Origin: JANQUM01 sp047630355
GTDB taxonomy: Bacteria; Bacteroidota; Bacteroidia; Cytophagales; Spirosomataceae
NCBI GenBank assembly: GCA_047630355.1
Contig: JBLHXN010000053.1
Coordinates: 1-23,175 of the forward strand
Reading direction: 5' to 3'
Length of the DNA stretch: 23,175 nt
Numbering within the stretch: position 1 is the stretch's first letter; every line of letters begins with the position of its first letter. The position numbers were made by a program, and so were the translations under genes. The notes under the pieces were generated by a model, which was not told the origin of the DNA, made no database searches, and was given only the letters and a program-made list of their open reading frames with translations. Of this stretch, positions 1 to 6,319 are shown piece by piece.

Positions 1-1377
1 CTTGTATTTGTTCACGCCCACGATAACATCTTTCTTTGAGTCAATTCGGGCTTGTTTTTTTGCCGCTGCCTCCTCAATTTTCATTTTGGGTAATCCGGCT
101 TCAATGGCTTTCGTCATGCCGCCCATTTCTTCCACTTCTTCAATTAACTCCCACGCTTTCTTTACTAGTTCGTCGGTTAAATATTCTACGTAATACGAGC
201 CGCCAAACGGGTCAATGGCTTTCGTAACCTCGGTTTCTTTCTGTAAATAAATTTGCGTTTCGCGGGCAATTCGAGCCGAGAAATCAGTTGGGAGAGCGAT
301 GGCTTCGTCCAATGAATTAGTGTGCAATGATTGCGTTCCGCCCAATACCGCCGCTAAGGCTTCAATAGTGGTTCGGGCGACGTTGTTGAACGGATCTTGC
401 TCGGTCAACGACCATCCCGAAGTCTGACAGTGCGTCCGCAATGCCATTGATTTTTCTTTTTTCGGGTTGAATTGCTTCACAATTTTTGCCCAAAGCAAAC
501 GTCCGGCTCGCAGTTTCGCAATTTCCATGAAATGGTTCATCCCGATTCCCCAAAAGAACGAAAGGCGAGGGGCGAAGTCGTCGATGTCCATTCCCGCCGA
601 AATACCGGTTCGGATGTATTCCAAGCCATCAGCGAGGGTGTAGGCTAACTCGATGTGAGCGGGTGCTCCGGCTTCGTGCATGTGATAACCCGAAATAGAA
701 ATCGAGTTGAACTTGGGCATGAATTCGGAGCTGTACGCAAAAATATCCCCGACAATCCGCATGGACGGAGTGGGAGGGTAGATGTACGTATTTCGCACCA
801 TGAACTCCTTCAAGATGTCGTTCTGAATCGTTCCCGTAAGTTTTTCGGGAGAAACGCCCTGCTCTTCGGCGGCAACAATATAAAACGCCATGATGGGCAA
901 AACGGCACCGTTCATGGTCATCGAAACCGACATTTTATCCAACGGAATTTGATTGAAAAGCACCTTCATATCTTCCACGGTGTCGATGGCAACACCCGCT
1001 TTCCCTACATCGCCTTGTACTCGTGGGTGATCGGAATCGTACCCACGATGCGTAGCTAAATCAAAAGCAACGGAAAGTCCCTTTTGCCCGCCCGCTAAAT
1101 TCCTTCGGTAAAAGGCATTCGACTCCTCGGCGGTTGAAAAACCAGCGTATTGTCGGATTGTCCACGGGCGTTGGGTGTACATGGTGGCGTATGGCCCTCG
1201 CAAGTACGGCGGAACTCCTGCTGCAAAACCGATGTGCGGAATTTCTTTCGTGTCTTCCTCCGAAAAATGAGATTTCAAGTCAATTTCCTCGGCGGTTTTT
1301 AATGTGCTTTTGGATGCTGAAACTTTGTTACCAGTTTTAAAGTCGAATAGTTTTATTTTAGAGAAATCGGCTTGCAT
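1..1377 (-). CDS. Methylmalonyl-CoA mutase, large (catalytic) subunit, 3' end cut by window edge
   Basis: Adenosylcobalamin-dependent mutase that interconverts (R)-methylmalonyl-CoA and succinyl-CoA in propionate metabolism. The frame is open for 459 codons from the ATG at 1375-1377 to the window edge and ends in VGVNKYK, a conserved family stretch. The hallmark RGPYATMYTQRPW lies at residues 60-72, inside the substrate-binding TIM barrel, followed by IRQYAGF. TMNGAVLPIMAFYIVAAEEQG and a GGTQSLHTNS stretch are also typical. The C-terminal cobalamin-binding domain (DxHxxG) would lie beyond the left edge and is not seen. Both ends stay in one frame, so no frameshift is present in this part. No Shine-Dalgarno precedes the start, as usual in Bacteroidota. 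In this phylum the small subunit gene usually lies directly upstream, but here the upstream side is a repeat-bearing intergenic region. Family identity is very secure; the exact subunit name (mutB, scpA, mcmA) is convention. Confidence 0.95.
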   Translation of the reverse strand, partial: MQADFSKIKLFDFKTGNKVSASKSTLKTAEEIDLKSHFSEEDTKEIPHIGFAAGVPPYLRGPYATMYTQRPWTIRQYAGFSTAEESNAFYRRNLAGGQKGLSVAFDLATHRGYDSDHPRVQGDVGKAGVAIDTVEDMKVLFNQIPLDKMSVSMTMNGAVLPIMAFYIVAAEEQGVSPEKLTGTIQNDILKEFMVRNTYIYPPTPSMRIVGDIFAYSSEFMPKFNSISISGYHMHEAGAPAHIELAYTLADGLEYIRTGISAGMDIDDFAPRLSFFWGIGMNHFMEIAKLRAGRLLWAKIVKQFNPKKEKSMALRTHCQTSGWSLTEQDPFNNVARTTIEALAAVLGGTQSLHTNSLDEAIALPTDFSARIARETQIYLQKETEVTKAIDPFGGSYYVEYLTDELVKKAWELIEEVEEMGGMTKAIEAGLPKMKIEEAAAKKQARIDSKKDVIVGVNKYK

Positions 1378-1419
1378 AGGGAAAGAGTTAAAAATATCAT
1401 AGTGCTGAATTAATTGCCT

Positions 1420-1551
1420 GTTTCTTTGTCTTGCTACAAAGAAACAAAAATCAAGATTGCATCCATTTCTTAACGCTGCACGAACGACAAAATCCTAAAT
1501 TCCATAAACTCGCTTCGCTCAAACAGTATGGAATTCTTGACGGATTTCGTC
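1420..1551. repeat. Intergenic palindromic repeat block (two hairpins)
   Basis: A perfect 10-bp inverted repeat, GTTTCTTTGT (1420-1429) with ACAAAGAAAC (1436-1445), has a 6-nt loop. About 40 bp on, a longer imperfect inverted repeat pairs 1486-1506 with 1527-1551: GACAAAATCC against GGATTTCGTC (one mismatch) and AATTCCATA against TATGGAATT. Its loop is CG-rich (CTCGCTTCGCTC). No protein-coding signal is seen in the 1378-1801 gap. The layout resembles the dispersed palindromic intergenic repeats common in Cytophagales genomes, but copy number cannot be judged from one window. It may also end the transcript of a neighbour. Confidence 0.6.
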
Positions 1552-1708
1552 ATTTGTTTCGCTAAAATAGATAAGATCGTACTATCGACTCATAAGCTAT
1601 GACTTATGAAGGGTTATACTTAACAATTGACGTGATACGAAGTTACGGAAAATGAAAATAAGAAAATCTATAATTGCGTTTAAAGCATTTTCTGCAAATA
1701 AGGAAAGT

Positions 1709-1716
1709 TATATTTG
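1709..1716 (+). promoter_or_regulatory. Bacteroidota -7 element upstream of ldhA
   Basis: TATATTTG matches the TAnnTTTG -7 consensus of the Bacteroidota primary sigma factor. It would give a leader of roughly 80 nt before the ATG at 1802. No good TTTG -33 element is found at the expected 19-21 bp upstream, so the call is weak. Confidence 0.4.
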
Positions 1717-1801
1717 TACTTAACGCCGGAAGTGCAATTATAAAATTTGGTGTTTGCACTTTATGAGGTACTTACAACTTATTTTAACTTTCTATTAAAC
1801 T

Positions 1802-2794
1802 ATGAAAATAGCCTTCTTCAGCAGCAAATCGTACGACCGCACATTTTTCAAAAAGCAAAATGACGCTGAACACGAATTGACATTTTTTGAAACGAGCCTC
1901 GAACCACATACCGCCAAACTCGCCGAAGGTTTTGAGGTAATTTGCGTATTTGTGAACGATGATTTAAGCGAACTCGTGATAAAATGTATCGCCGAAAATG
2001 GGGTAAAGCTCATTGTACTGCGTTGTGCGGGTTTTAATAACGTGGATTTGGAAGCCACCGAAAAGCACGGTTTGAAAGTATACCGCGTTCCGGCGTACTC
2101 GCCCGAAGCTGTGGCGGAACACGCGTTGGCGTTGATTTTGACACTCAGTCGAAAAACTCACAAAGCCTACAACCGTATTCGGGAGAATAACTTTTCGCTC
2201 GAAAAGCTGACGGGTTTTAACCTGCATGGAAAAACCGTCGGTGTTATCGGAACGGGGGTAATTGGCGTTGCTTTCTGCAAAATAATGATTGGGATAGGCT
2301 GTAAAGTTTTGGCGTACGATATTAAAGTAAACGAAGCATTAGAAAAGCTCGGTGTGAAATTCGTTACGTTGGATGAATTGCTTGAGCAATCGTTTATTAT
2401 TTCGTTGCATTGTCCGCTGAATCCGTCCACAAAATATTTAATGGATAAAACTGCTTTCAAAAAAATGAAAACGGGGGCGATGCTCATTAACACAAGTCGT
2501 GGAGGATTGGTAAATACAAAAGACGCCGTACACGCTTTGAAAGAAGGGGCGTTGGGTTATCTGGGCATTGACGTTTATGAACAAGAAGGCGATTTATTCT
2601 TCAAAGATTTATCCGAAACGGTTATTCAGGACGATGTTATCAGTCGTTTAATGACCTTTCCGAACGTTTTGATTACGGCTCACCAAGGCTTTTTTACGAA
2701 CGAAGCCTTAGCTGAAATAGCGTCTGTTACGTATCAAAACATTGCTAATTTTGAGAACGGGGTAGAGACGGGGAATGTGGTTGATCTACTATAA
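1802..2794 (+). CDS. ldhA: D-lactate dehydrogenase, fermentative (D-2-hydroxyacid dehydrogenase family)
   Basis: Cytoplasmic NADH-dependent reduction of pyruvate to D-lactate. The 330 residues match the length and layout of E. coli LdhA: FVNDD near 50, LRCAGFNNVDL at 73-83, VPAYSPEAVAEHA at 96-108, and the nucleotide-binding VIGTGVIG with its glycine motif at 150-155. An Asp (173) sits at the end of the second Rossmann strand, typical of NAD preference. Catalytic residues are R233 in NTSRG, a Glu at about 260-262 in DVYEQEGD, and H294 in AHQGF. The ATG follows an AT-rich region with no Shine-Dalgarno. The gene stands alone, with intergenic repeats on both sides. Family assignment is secure; substrate (lactate rather than another 2-hydroxyacid) is inferred from the close LdhA-like motifs. 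Confidence 0.93.
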   Translation: MKIAFFSSKSYDRTFFKKQNDAEHELTFFETSLEPHTAKLAEGFEVICVFVNDDLSELVIKCIAENGVKLIVLRCAGFNNVDLEATEKHGLKVYRVPAYSPEAVAEHALALILTLSRKTHKAYNRIRENNFSLEKLTGFNLHGKTVGVIGTGVIGVAFCKIMIGIGCKVLAYDIKVNEALEKLGVKFVTLDELLEQSFIISLHCPLNPSTKYLMDKTAFKKMKTGAMLINTSRGGLVNTKDAVHALKEGALGYLGIDVYEQEGDLFFKDLSETVIQDDVISRLMTFPNVLITAHQGFFTNEALAEIASVTYQNIANFENGVETGNVVDLL

Positions 2795-2849
2795 GAAACC
2801 TCACTCCCGAACCTTCTCTTGAAACTAATCTTGTAGGAGTTTGAATTTG

Positions 2850-3004
2850 CAAACCTCGTAGAGGTGAAATCTGAATAGGTTTAGCAGGGGAAAGTAAATT
2901 TCAAGCTCCATCGGAGCAATATATTTAAGTGCTTGATGCCGCTCCGACGGAGCGGCATTAATCAAACCCTTTAATTTCTATTATTATATCACTCCTATCG
3001 GAGT
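2850..3004. repeat. Cluster of short palindromes between ldhA and hisIE
   Basis: Several small inverted repeats with related cores lie here: GCTCC-ATC-GGAGC (2905-2917), an almost complete palindrome with 11-bp arms ATGCCGCTCCG / CGGAGCGGCAT (2936-2958, 1-nt centre), and ACTCC-TATC-GGAGT (2991-3004). A CCTC-GTA-GAGG hairpin precedes them near 2855. The shared CTCC..GGAG core suggests decayed copies of one repeat family. The stretch 2795-3061 separates two convergent genes and shows no coding potential; one of these hairpins may act as a terminator, although none has a clear T-tract. Confidence 0.55.
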
Positions 3005-3061
3005 TTGAGGAAACTCCTAAAAGGATTAACTTCCCAAGCGAGGAGAATGACTTTCAATAGC

Positions 3062-3670
3062 CTATTTTACATGTCGTTCCAAAAGCGTGTCAATTACTTC
3101 ATCGAGCTTTATGTCTTTGGCTTCGAGAAGGATTAGGTAGTGAAAGAGCAAGTCAGCGGCTTCACCGAGGAAGAGGTCTTTATTGTCGTCTTTTGCTTCG
3201 ATGACAAGTTCAACGGCTTCTTCACCCACCTTCTGAGCAATTTTATTGATGCCTTTATCGAATAGGCTCGTTGTGTAAGACTTTTCCGACGGATTGTTTT
3301 TACGGTCTTTGATTATGCTACGCAACCGACTGATGAATAGAACTTTGTCTTCGTTTTCTTCATTCCAGCAGGTATCACTTCCGGTGTGGCAAGTAGGGCC
3401 CCGCGGTGTGGCTTTTATCAGGATAGCATCTTGATCGCAATCAAGTGCAATGTCGTTCACCAATAAGTAGTTTTCGGAGGTTTCGCCTTTTGTCCATAAC
3501 CTTTTCTTGCTGCGGCTGTAAAAGGTAACCTTTCCTTCGGCTTGGGTTTTTTCGAGGGCTTCGGCGTTCATGTAGCCGAGCATTAGCACTTTACCCGTCC
3601 ATTGATCCTGAATTATTGCGGGAAGTAGTCCGTCGGGTGATTTATCGAAATTAGCGTTCATGTTTTGCAT
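3062..3670 (-). CDS. hisIE: Bifunctional phosphoribosyl-AMP cyclohydrolase / phosphoribosyl-ATP pyrophosphatase (HisIE)
   Basis: Catalyses steps 2 and 3 of histidine biosynthesis: hydrolysis of phosphoribosyl-ATP to phosphoribosyl-AMP (HisE domain), then ring opening (HisI domain). The HisI part covers residues about 1-108. It carries the metal-binding DCDQD (77-81), GPTCHTG (91-97) with C94 and H95, and C101. The HisE part covers about 112-202, with KVGEEAVE (147-154) and EAADLLFH (170-177), the acidic residues that bind Mg-pyrophosphate. The length of 202 aa is normal for the fused enzyme. A second ATG three codons downstream (end 3661) is an equally possible start. No other his genes lie in the window, so it is separated from any his operon here. 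A TAnnTTTG element lies upstream at 3762-3769. Confidence 0.95.
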   Translation of the reverse strand: MQNMNANFDKSPDGLLPAIIQDQWTGKVLMLGYMNAEALEKTQAEGKVTFYSRSKKRLWTKGETSENYLLVNDIALDCDQDAILIKATPRGPTCHTGSDTCWNEENEDKVLFISRLRSIIKDRKNNPSEKSYTTSLFDKGINKIAQKVGEEAVELVIEAKDDNKDLFLGEAADLLFHYLILLEAKDIKLDEVIDTLLERHVK

Positions 3671-3676
3671 GTTAGT

Positions 3677-3695
3677 TCCCCGAAAGCTATCGGGA
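3677..3695. repeat. TCCCGATA..TATCGGGA palindrome family, degenerate copy
   Basis: TCCCCGAAAGCTATCGGGA is an imperfect copy of a short palindrome also found at 7768-7785 and 14823-14840. It sits in the 5' leader of hisIE, 7 bp before the ATG. Confidence 0.5.
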
Positions 3696-3761
3696 TAGAT
3701 GTTCGGTTTTAAGTGAAGTTTGTAAGCGGGTTTACGCTGAACTTCTTCGAATATCTGTTCG

Positions 3762-3769
3762 CAAAGGTA
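3762..3769 (-). promoter_or_regulatory. -7 element for hisIE
   Basis: On the minus strand this reads TACCTTTG, matching TAnnTTTG, about 90 bp before the hisIE start. No well-placed -33 TTTG is seen. Confidence 0.4.
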
Positions 3770-3881
3770 GGGAGAATGTGCAAAAGGTGGTTATGTGAAG
3801 TTACAGAATCTTAAAGAACAGTTATTTATCAATTGGTAGTCAGCGGATTGACGTTTTTAAGAGAAATTTTTTCAAAAGAAC

Positions 3882-3913
3882 TTTGTCGGATATAAAAACT
3901 CCTTCTATCTTTG
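3882..3913 (+). promoter_or_regulatory. Promoter of the tRNA-Gly / tRNA-Leu unit
   Basis: TTTG (3882-3885), a 20-bp spacer and TATCTTTG (3906-3913) match the Bacteroidota consensus TTTG-N19-21-TAnnTTTG fully. Transcription would start near 3920, about 50 nt before the mature 5' end of tRNA-Gly. It is the best promoter in the window. Confidence 0.75.
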
Positions 3914-3971
3914 CATCCACAAATCAGGAACGGTTCATCGTTTGAAACGTTTTTGAATACCAAAAGAATAA

Positions 3972-4044
3972 GCAGAAGTAGCTCAGTTGGTAGAGCGTAA
4001 CCTTGCCAAGGTTAAGGTCGCGGGTTCGAGACCCGTCTTCTGCT
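3972..4044 (+). tRNA. tRNA-Gly (anticodon GCC)
   Basis: A 73-nt cloverleaf. The acceptor stem GCAGAAG (3972-3978) pairs with CTTCTGC (4037-4043) and the discriminator is T4044. The D stem is GCTC/GAGC, the anticodon stem TAACC/GGTTA has the loop TTGCCAA with GCC at 4005-4007, and the T stem GCGGG/CCCGT has the loop TTCGAGA. CCA is not encoded. A terminator-like hairpin starts 9 nt after the gene. Confidence 0.95.
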
Positions 4045-4052
4045 CGAAAGAT

Positions 4053-4083
4053 AAGCACCGATTTTTTTGGGTGCTTTTTTTTT
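4053..4083 (+). terminator. Terminator-like hairpin between the two tRNA genes
   Basis: AAGCACC (4053-4059) pairs with GGTGCTT (4070-4076) and is followed by a T run to 4083. The form is that of an intrinsic terminator. However, tRNA-Leu begins only 15 nt after the T run and no separate promoter is visible in between. Either read-through or partial termination must occur, or the hairpin serves in processing. Confidence 0.65.
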
Positions 4084-4097
4084 CAGGGTACCAACCC

Positions 4098-4418
4098 GCC
4101 GAGGTGGTGGAACTGGTAGACACGCAGGACTTAGTTCTTTGATGAACATCAAAAATTTGAGTGCTCAGGCGGAAACACCTGATGCAGAACCGCTTAAATT
4201 CGGGGAAGCCTTAACTGGTAATCCCGAGCCAAGCTTCGTTGGAAACAATGTTGAAGGTGTAGAGACTTAACAGGCGGCATCTAAGTAATTTTAATTATAA
4301 GATGAAGAGAAAGTCCAGACCACAAATCACGTAAAGCTCGTGAGCGATGAAAATCGTAGCTGGTAAGAAAATCCTGTGAGCTTTTAAACTCGTACGGGTT
4401 CGATTCCCGTCCTCGGTA
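4098..4418 (+). tRNA. tRNA-Leu (anticodon UAA), interrupted by a group I intron
   Basis: The exons are 4098-4132 (35 nt) and 4368-4418 (51 nt); joined they give an 86-nt type II tRNA, normal for Leu. The acceptor GCCGAGG (4098-4104) pairs with CCTCGGT (4411-4417, one G-U pair), and the discriminator is A4418. The anticodon stem CAGGA (4125-4129) pairs with TCCTG (4372-4376) only across the intron. The spliced loop reads CTTAAAA, so the anticodon is UAA, split after U34. A variable arm (about 4377-4393) and T arm ACGGG-TTCGATT-CCCGT (4394-4410) follow. CCA is not encoded. Without removal of 4133-4367 the tRNA cannot fold, so the intron is required reading for this gene. Confidence 0.92.
4133..4367 (+). 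ncRNA. Group I intron (tRNA-Leu(UAA) type, probably subgroup IC3), 235 nt
   Basis: The insertion point after U34 and the terminal G (G4367) are those of the cyanobacterial tRNA-Leu(UAA) intron. The guide sequence GAGT (4159-4162) pairs with ACTT at the end of the 5' exon, putting the required U-G wobble (T4132-G4159) at the splice site. Core helices are visible: P2 (4165-4169/4178-4182), P3 (4190-4193/4274-4277), P4 (CGGG 4201-4204/CCCG 4223-4226), P5, P6 (CTTC 4234/GAAG 4253 with a GAAA-capped inner stem), P7 (GACT 4264-4267/AGTC 4312-4315), P8 (4278-4282/4300-4304), and P9 region (4315-4318/4360-4363, with the GAAA-capped hairpin 4345-4356). The segment AATCCCGAGCCAAGC and the later GAAGGTGTAGAGACT closely resemble the conserved cyanobacterial core, from memory. 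It encodes no homing endonuclease. Splicing was not tested. Confidence 0.9.
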
Positions 4419-4450
4419 CAACTTAGCTAAAAATTAGCTAAACAACAACC

Positions 4451-4506
4451 AAACAAAAAGAGTGTAGAATGCTGTAAATCAACATTTTGCACTCTTTTTT
4501 TGTTTA
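4451..4506 (+). terminator. Terminator downstream of tRNA-Leu
   Basis: AAAAAGAGTG (4455-4464) pairs with CACTCTTTTT (4490-4499 and onward), with extra AAAC/GTTT pairing outside and a T7 run on the plus strand. It follows tRNA-Leu by about 35 nt. The A run on the other arm could also let it stop minus-strand transcripts from the right. Confidence 0.8.
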
Positions 4507-4554
4507 ACCTCCTCTACTTACTTATTTCTTGTTTATTTGTTTTTTATTTCAAAA

Positions 4555-4576
4555 CTGTCATAATTCTGTCATAATT
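4555..4576. repeat. Tandem 11-bp repeat
   Basis: CTGTCATAATT occurs twice in direct succession (4555-4565, 4566-4576) in the AT-rich gap between the tRNA-Leu terminator and the lipoprotein pseudogene. Function unknown. Confidence 0.5.
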
Positions 4577-4603
4577 TTTGTAAAACTTTAGCTTGGTGCT
4601 GTG

Positions 4604-4899
4604 TTAATCCCTAAAAAAGTCAAAAACTCCGTAGCTTGTTATTACCTCCGCTTCCTCCGCTCGTTCATAGTCCATAACATCAAATATTACGGCTTTAGCC
4701 TCGTCAACCATTAATAGTGTATCGTTTGGGTACATTGAAAGTCTATCATAAATTAGCAAGCCATTTAAACGCTCTGTAACGGTATAAATAGAGTCGGGGT
4801 AATTACCTCAATCTTGTAAGATTCTTTCGTAGGAGCGTTGTATTCGTTACTATTATGGCAAGCTGCGACAACAAGTATTATTAAAAGTATTGGTTTCAT
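4604..4899 (-). pseudogene. Small putative lipoprotein, one frameshift
   Basis: Starting at the ATG at 4897-4899, the frame reads MKPILLIILVVAACHNSNEY and on through IEVIT: a short hydrophobic signal with a lipobox-like VAAC (C14). It runs into another frame at the G4 run 4796-4799 (CCCC on the coding strand). One extra base there restores an open frame reading DSIYTVTERLNGLLIYD and onward to SYGVFDFFRD and a TAA at 4604-4606. The repaired product would be 98 aa. No family is recognised. The start codon overlaps the stop of the upstream avd-like ORF (ATGA), which suggests translational coupling. The single-base loss in a homopolymer may be real decay or a sequencing error. Confidence 0.6.
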
Positions 4900-5042
4900 T
4901 TTATTGAACTCTTAACGTTGTGGTTTTGCAACGCTTGTTTTAGTGCGTACGGGGTGGTCTTTTTAACGTTCGTAAATTGAAATATCTCAATCAATAAATC
5001 GTAACTCGCTTTGTATACAGGCAACTCATTGTGCGAGCCCAT
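4896..5042 (-). pseudogene. Avd-like (DGR accessory variability determinant) N-terminal fragment, chimeric ORF
   Basis: A 48-residue ORF. Residues 1-24, MGSHNELPVYKASYDLLIEI followed by FQFT, resemble the N-terminus of Avd-type four-helix-bundle proteins that accompany diversity-generating retroelements in Bacteroidota. There the sequence normally continues for about 100 more residues of helical bundle. After residue 24 (near position 4970) the sequence turns into an unrelated tail, NVKKTTPYALKQALQNHN, and stops in an ATGA overlap with the lipoprotein start. I read this as an avd gene truncated by a deletion that fused its 5' end to the 3' end of another gene. It lies 73 bp downstream of the DGR-type target gene, the usual place for avd. 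The Avd identity rests on remembered family pattern. Confidence 0.6.
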
Positions 5043-5115
5043 GTTGTTTTCAAAATAAACTGCTTACGCGGTATTATTAAATGGATAAACACTTCGACAA
5101 GCCCAGTGCGAGTAA

Positions 5116-6080
5116 TTAAAAAGCCCGAACTGGTCGCACTTTGTGAGAAGGGACCCACTTATTGGAACCGTCGTACCAGATATTATTATGAAAATCCAGT
5201 AACCACGCACCGCTGCTACCGACCTGCGTAGAACTCCAATACATGGCACTAATAAAGCCGCCAAGATTTCCTAATCCCATAGCATTTCCTTGGCCTATGT
5301 TTTGATACATTAAATCCAATTCATCCTTTGAAGGCAGAAACCAATCTTTATGTCCCAATAGCACTAAATTTGCACAAATATCGGCGGCAGTACCCGGAGT
5401 AATATCTGCTGCTTCGATGTCAATCGTATTTTGATTTCCTGTGCCTATTGCAGTTCCATTGGCTCCAGCAATTAAAATTCCATAAGAGCCCCATGGAGCG
5501 TTAGACTGGTTTGTGGTAGCTGCAACAAGACCGTGACAGCCAAGTTCATCTTTATAAAAACAATTCCTCCCGCGTAATATTCCCCTATAACAACAGCACA
5601 AGGTGATTTTGTAATCCAAGTAGGGGTAGTTCCAACCATTGTCAATACTTGTCCATCTAAACCTCCAGGGAGTTCATTATACGTAGCATTAACCACATAA
5701 GGATCTAACCCTGTTCCTGCACCCGTAATTGTGACATTTGAACCTGCAGTTGTTACACCGCCTTGTCCGTCTGTGCCCGTTGACAACCTCCTCCAAACAG
5801 GTGAAATTGCAGTTCCAGAATTGTAATAATACCCCGGTATTATATCGCTCAAAGAAGCGGTATTGTAAACCAACAAACTTACTGCGGGTGATGCTATCGT
5901 AGTGGCATCTGTGGTACCCGTAAGAGATATATTGGGTATCAAAATCCCCTTGCTGGCTGAACTTACTTCCAGCATGGCACTACCGGGATCGTCTTCATTG
6001 TTCAGCTTTATAGATTGTCCAAAGCTTGTCGCTTGCAGCATTAATGCTAATACTACAGTTAAAAATAGTGGTTTCTTCAT
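5116..6080 (-). pseudogene. Secreted DGR-type variable target protein (DUF1566/Lcl-like C-terminal domain), frameshifted
   Basis: The ATG at 6078-6080 opens a signal peptide (MKKPLFLTVVLALMLQ, cleavage after about residue 21). A low-complexity Gly/Thr/Ser-rich N-terminal region typical of Bacteroidota surface proteins follows. The frame breaks at an A5 run (5556-5560 on plus). One extra base restores GGIVFYKDELGCHGLVAAT, the normal start of a DUF1566/Lcl-type domain, which runs to WFLPSKDELDLMYQNIG, YWSST and finally VRPVRAF before TAA at 5116-5118. The repaired length is 321 aa. The C-terminal YWSST...VRAF block is the typical variable end of DGR targets with a C-type-lectin fold. An avd-like stub follows, but no reverse transcriptase or template repeat is in the window. 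The frameshift could be a sequencing error. Confidence 0.72.
5119..5241 (-). other. Candidate DGR variable repeat (VR) at the 3' end of the target gene
   Basis: From the YWSST codons to the VRAF codons the invariant framework (YWSST, AW, F, VR.VRAF) alternates with residues that vary in DGR targets. Many of the latter have codons ending in C or T (GTC, GGT, AGC, AGC, GGT, GAT, CAT, ATC, TAC, GAC, GGT, TCC, GTC, CAC). This is the expected result of adenine-directed mutation of AAC/AAT codons. Exact borders need the template repeat, which is not in this window. Confidence 0.6.
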
Positions 6081-6280
6081 TTTGTTAGATAGAAGGATAT
6101 TAATTTAAAAAGGTTTGGGAAATGGACTCTAACTTTGCAGTAAATAATCCAGTGAATTAAATCATTAAAATTGAGAAAAGTAGTGCATCAAAAATTAATT
6201 GTTTCTTTTGGCCAAGTATTTTAGAGTTGGAACCTTTAATAAACGGTCATAATTTCGACACAAAATCGAAAGAAACACTG

Positions 6281-6313
6281 TTGTGGATAAACTTTTTCTG
6301 AAAAATAGTTTTG
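6281..6313 (+). promoter_or_regulatory. Promoter of the small-RNA candidate
   Basis: TTG (6281-6283), a 22-bp spacer and TAGTTTTG (6306-6313) fit the Bacteroidota -33/-7 pattern. It lies about 95 bp before a strong plus-strand terminator with no gene in between. Confidence 0.5.
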
Positions 6314-6319
6314 TAATTT

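Noticed and set aside
655..1059. 134-aa plus-strand ORF opposite methylmalonyl-CoA mutase
   Set aside because: Antisense shadow of a strongly conserved gene; His/Arg/Asn-rich composition typical of shadows.
4067..4270. 67-aa plus-strand ORF across the tRNA-Leu 5' exon and intron
   Set aside because: It runs through the tRNA exon and group I core; the composition is explained by RNA structure and it has no start context or homology. It is not a homing endonuclease either, being far too short and lacking LAGLIDADG or HNH motifs.
5090..5108. Hairpin CACTTCGACAAGCCCAGTG after the variable repeat as a DGR cruciform
   Set aside because: Only the outer four bases pair cleanly; it looks like a widespread intergenic repeat rather than the strong stem expected after a DGR target.
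5031..5231. Plus-strand 66-aa ORF across the variable-repeat region
   Set aside because: It is the complement of the target's 3' end and the intergenic gap, with no protein-like features.
5554..5560. Programmed frameshifting in the target gene
   Set aside because: The site is only a T5 run on the coding strand without a full slippery heptamer or a clear downstream structure; decay or sequencing error is simpler.
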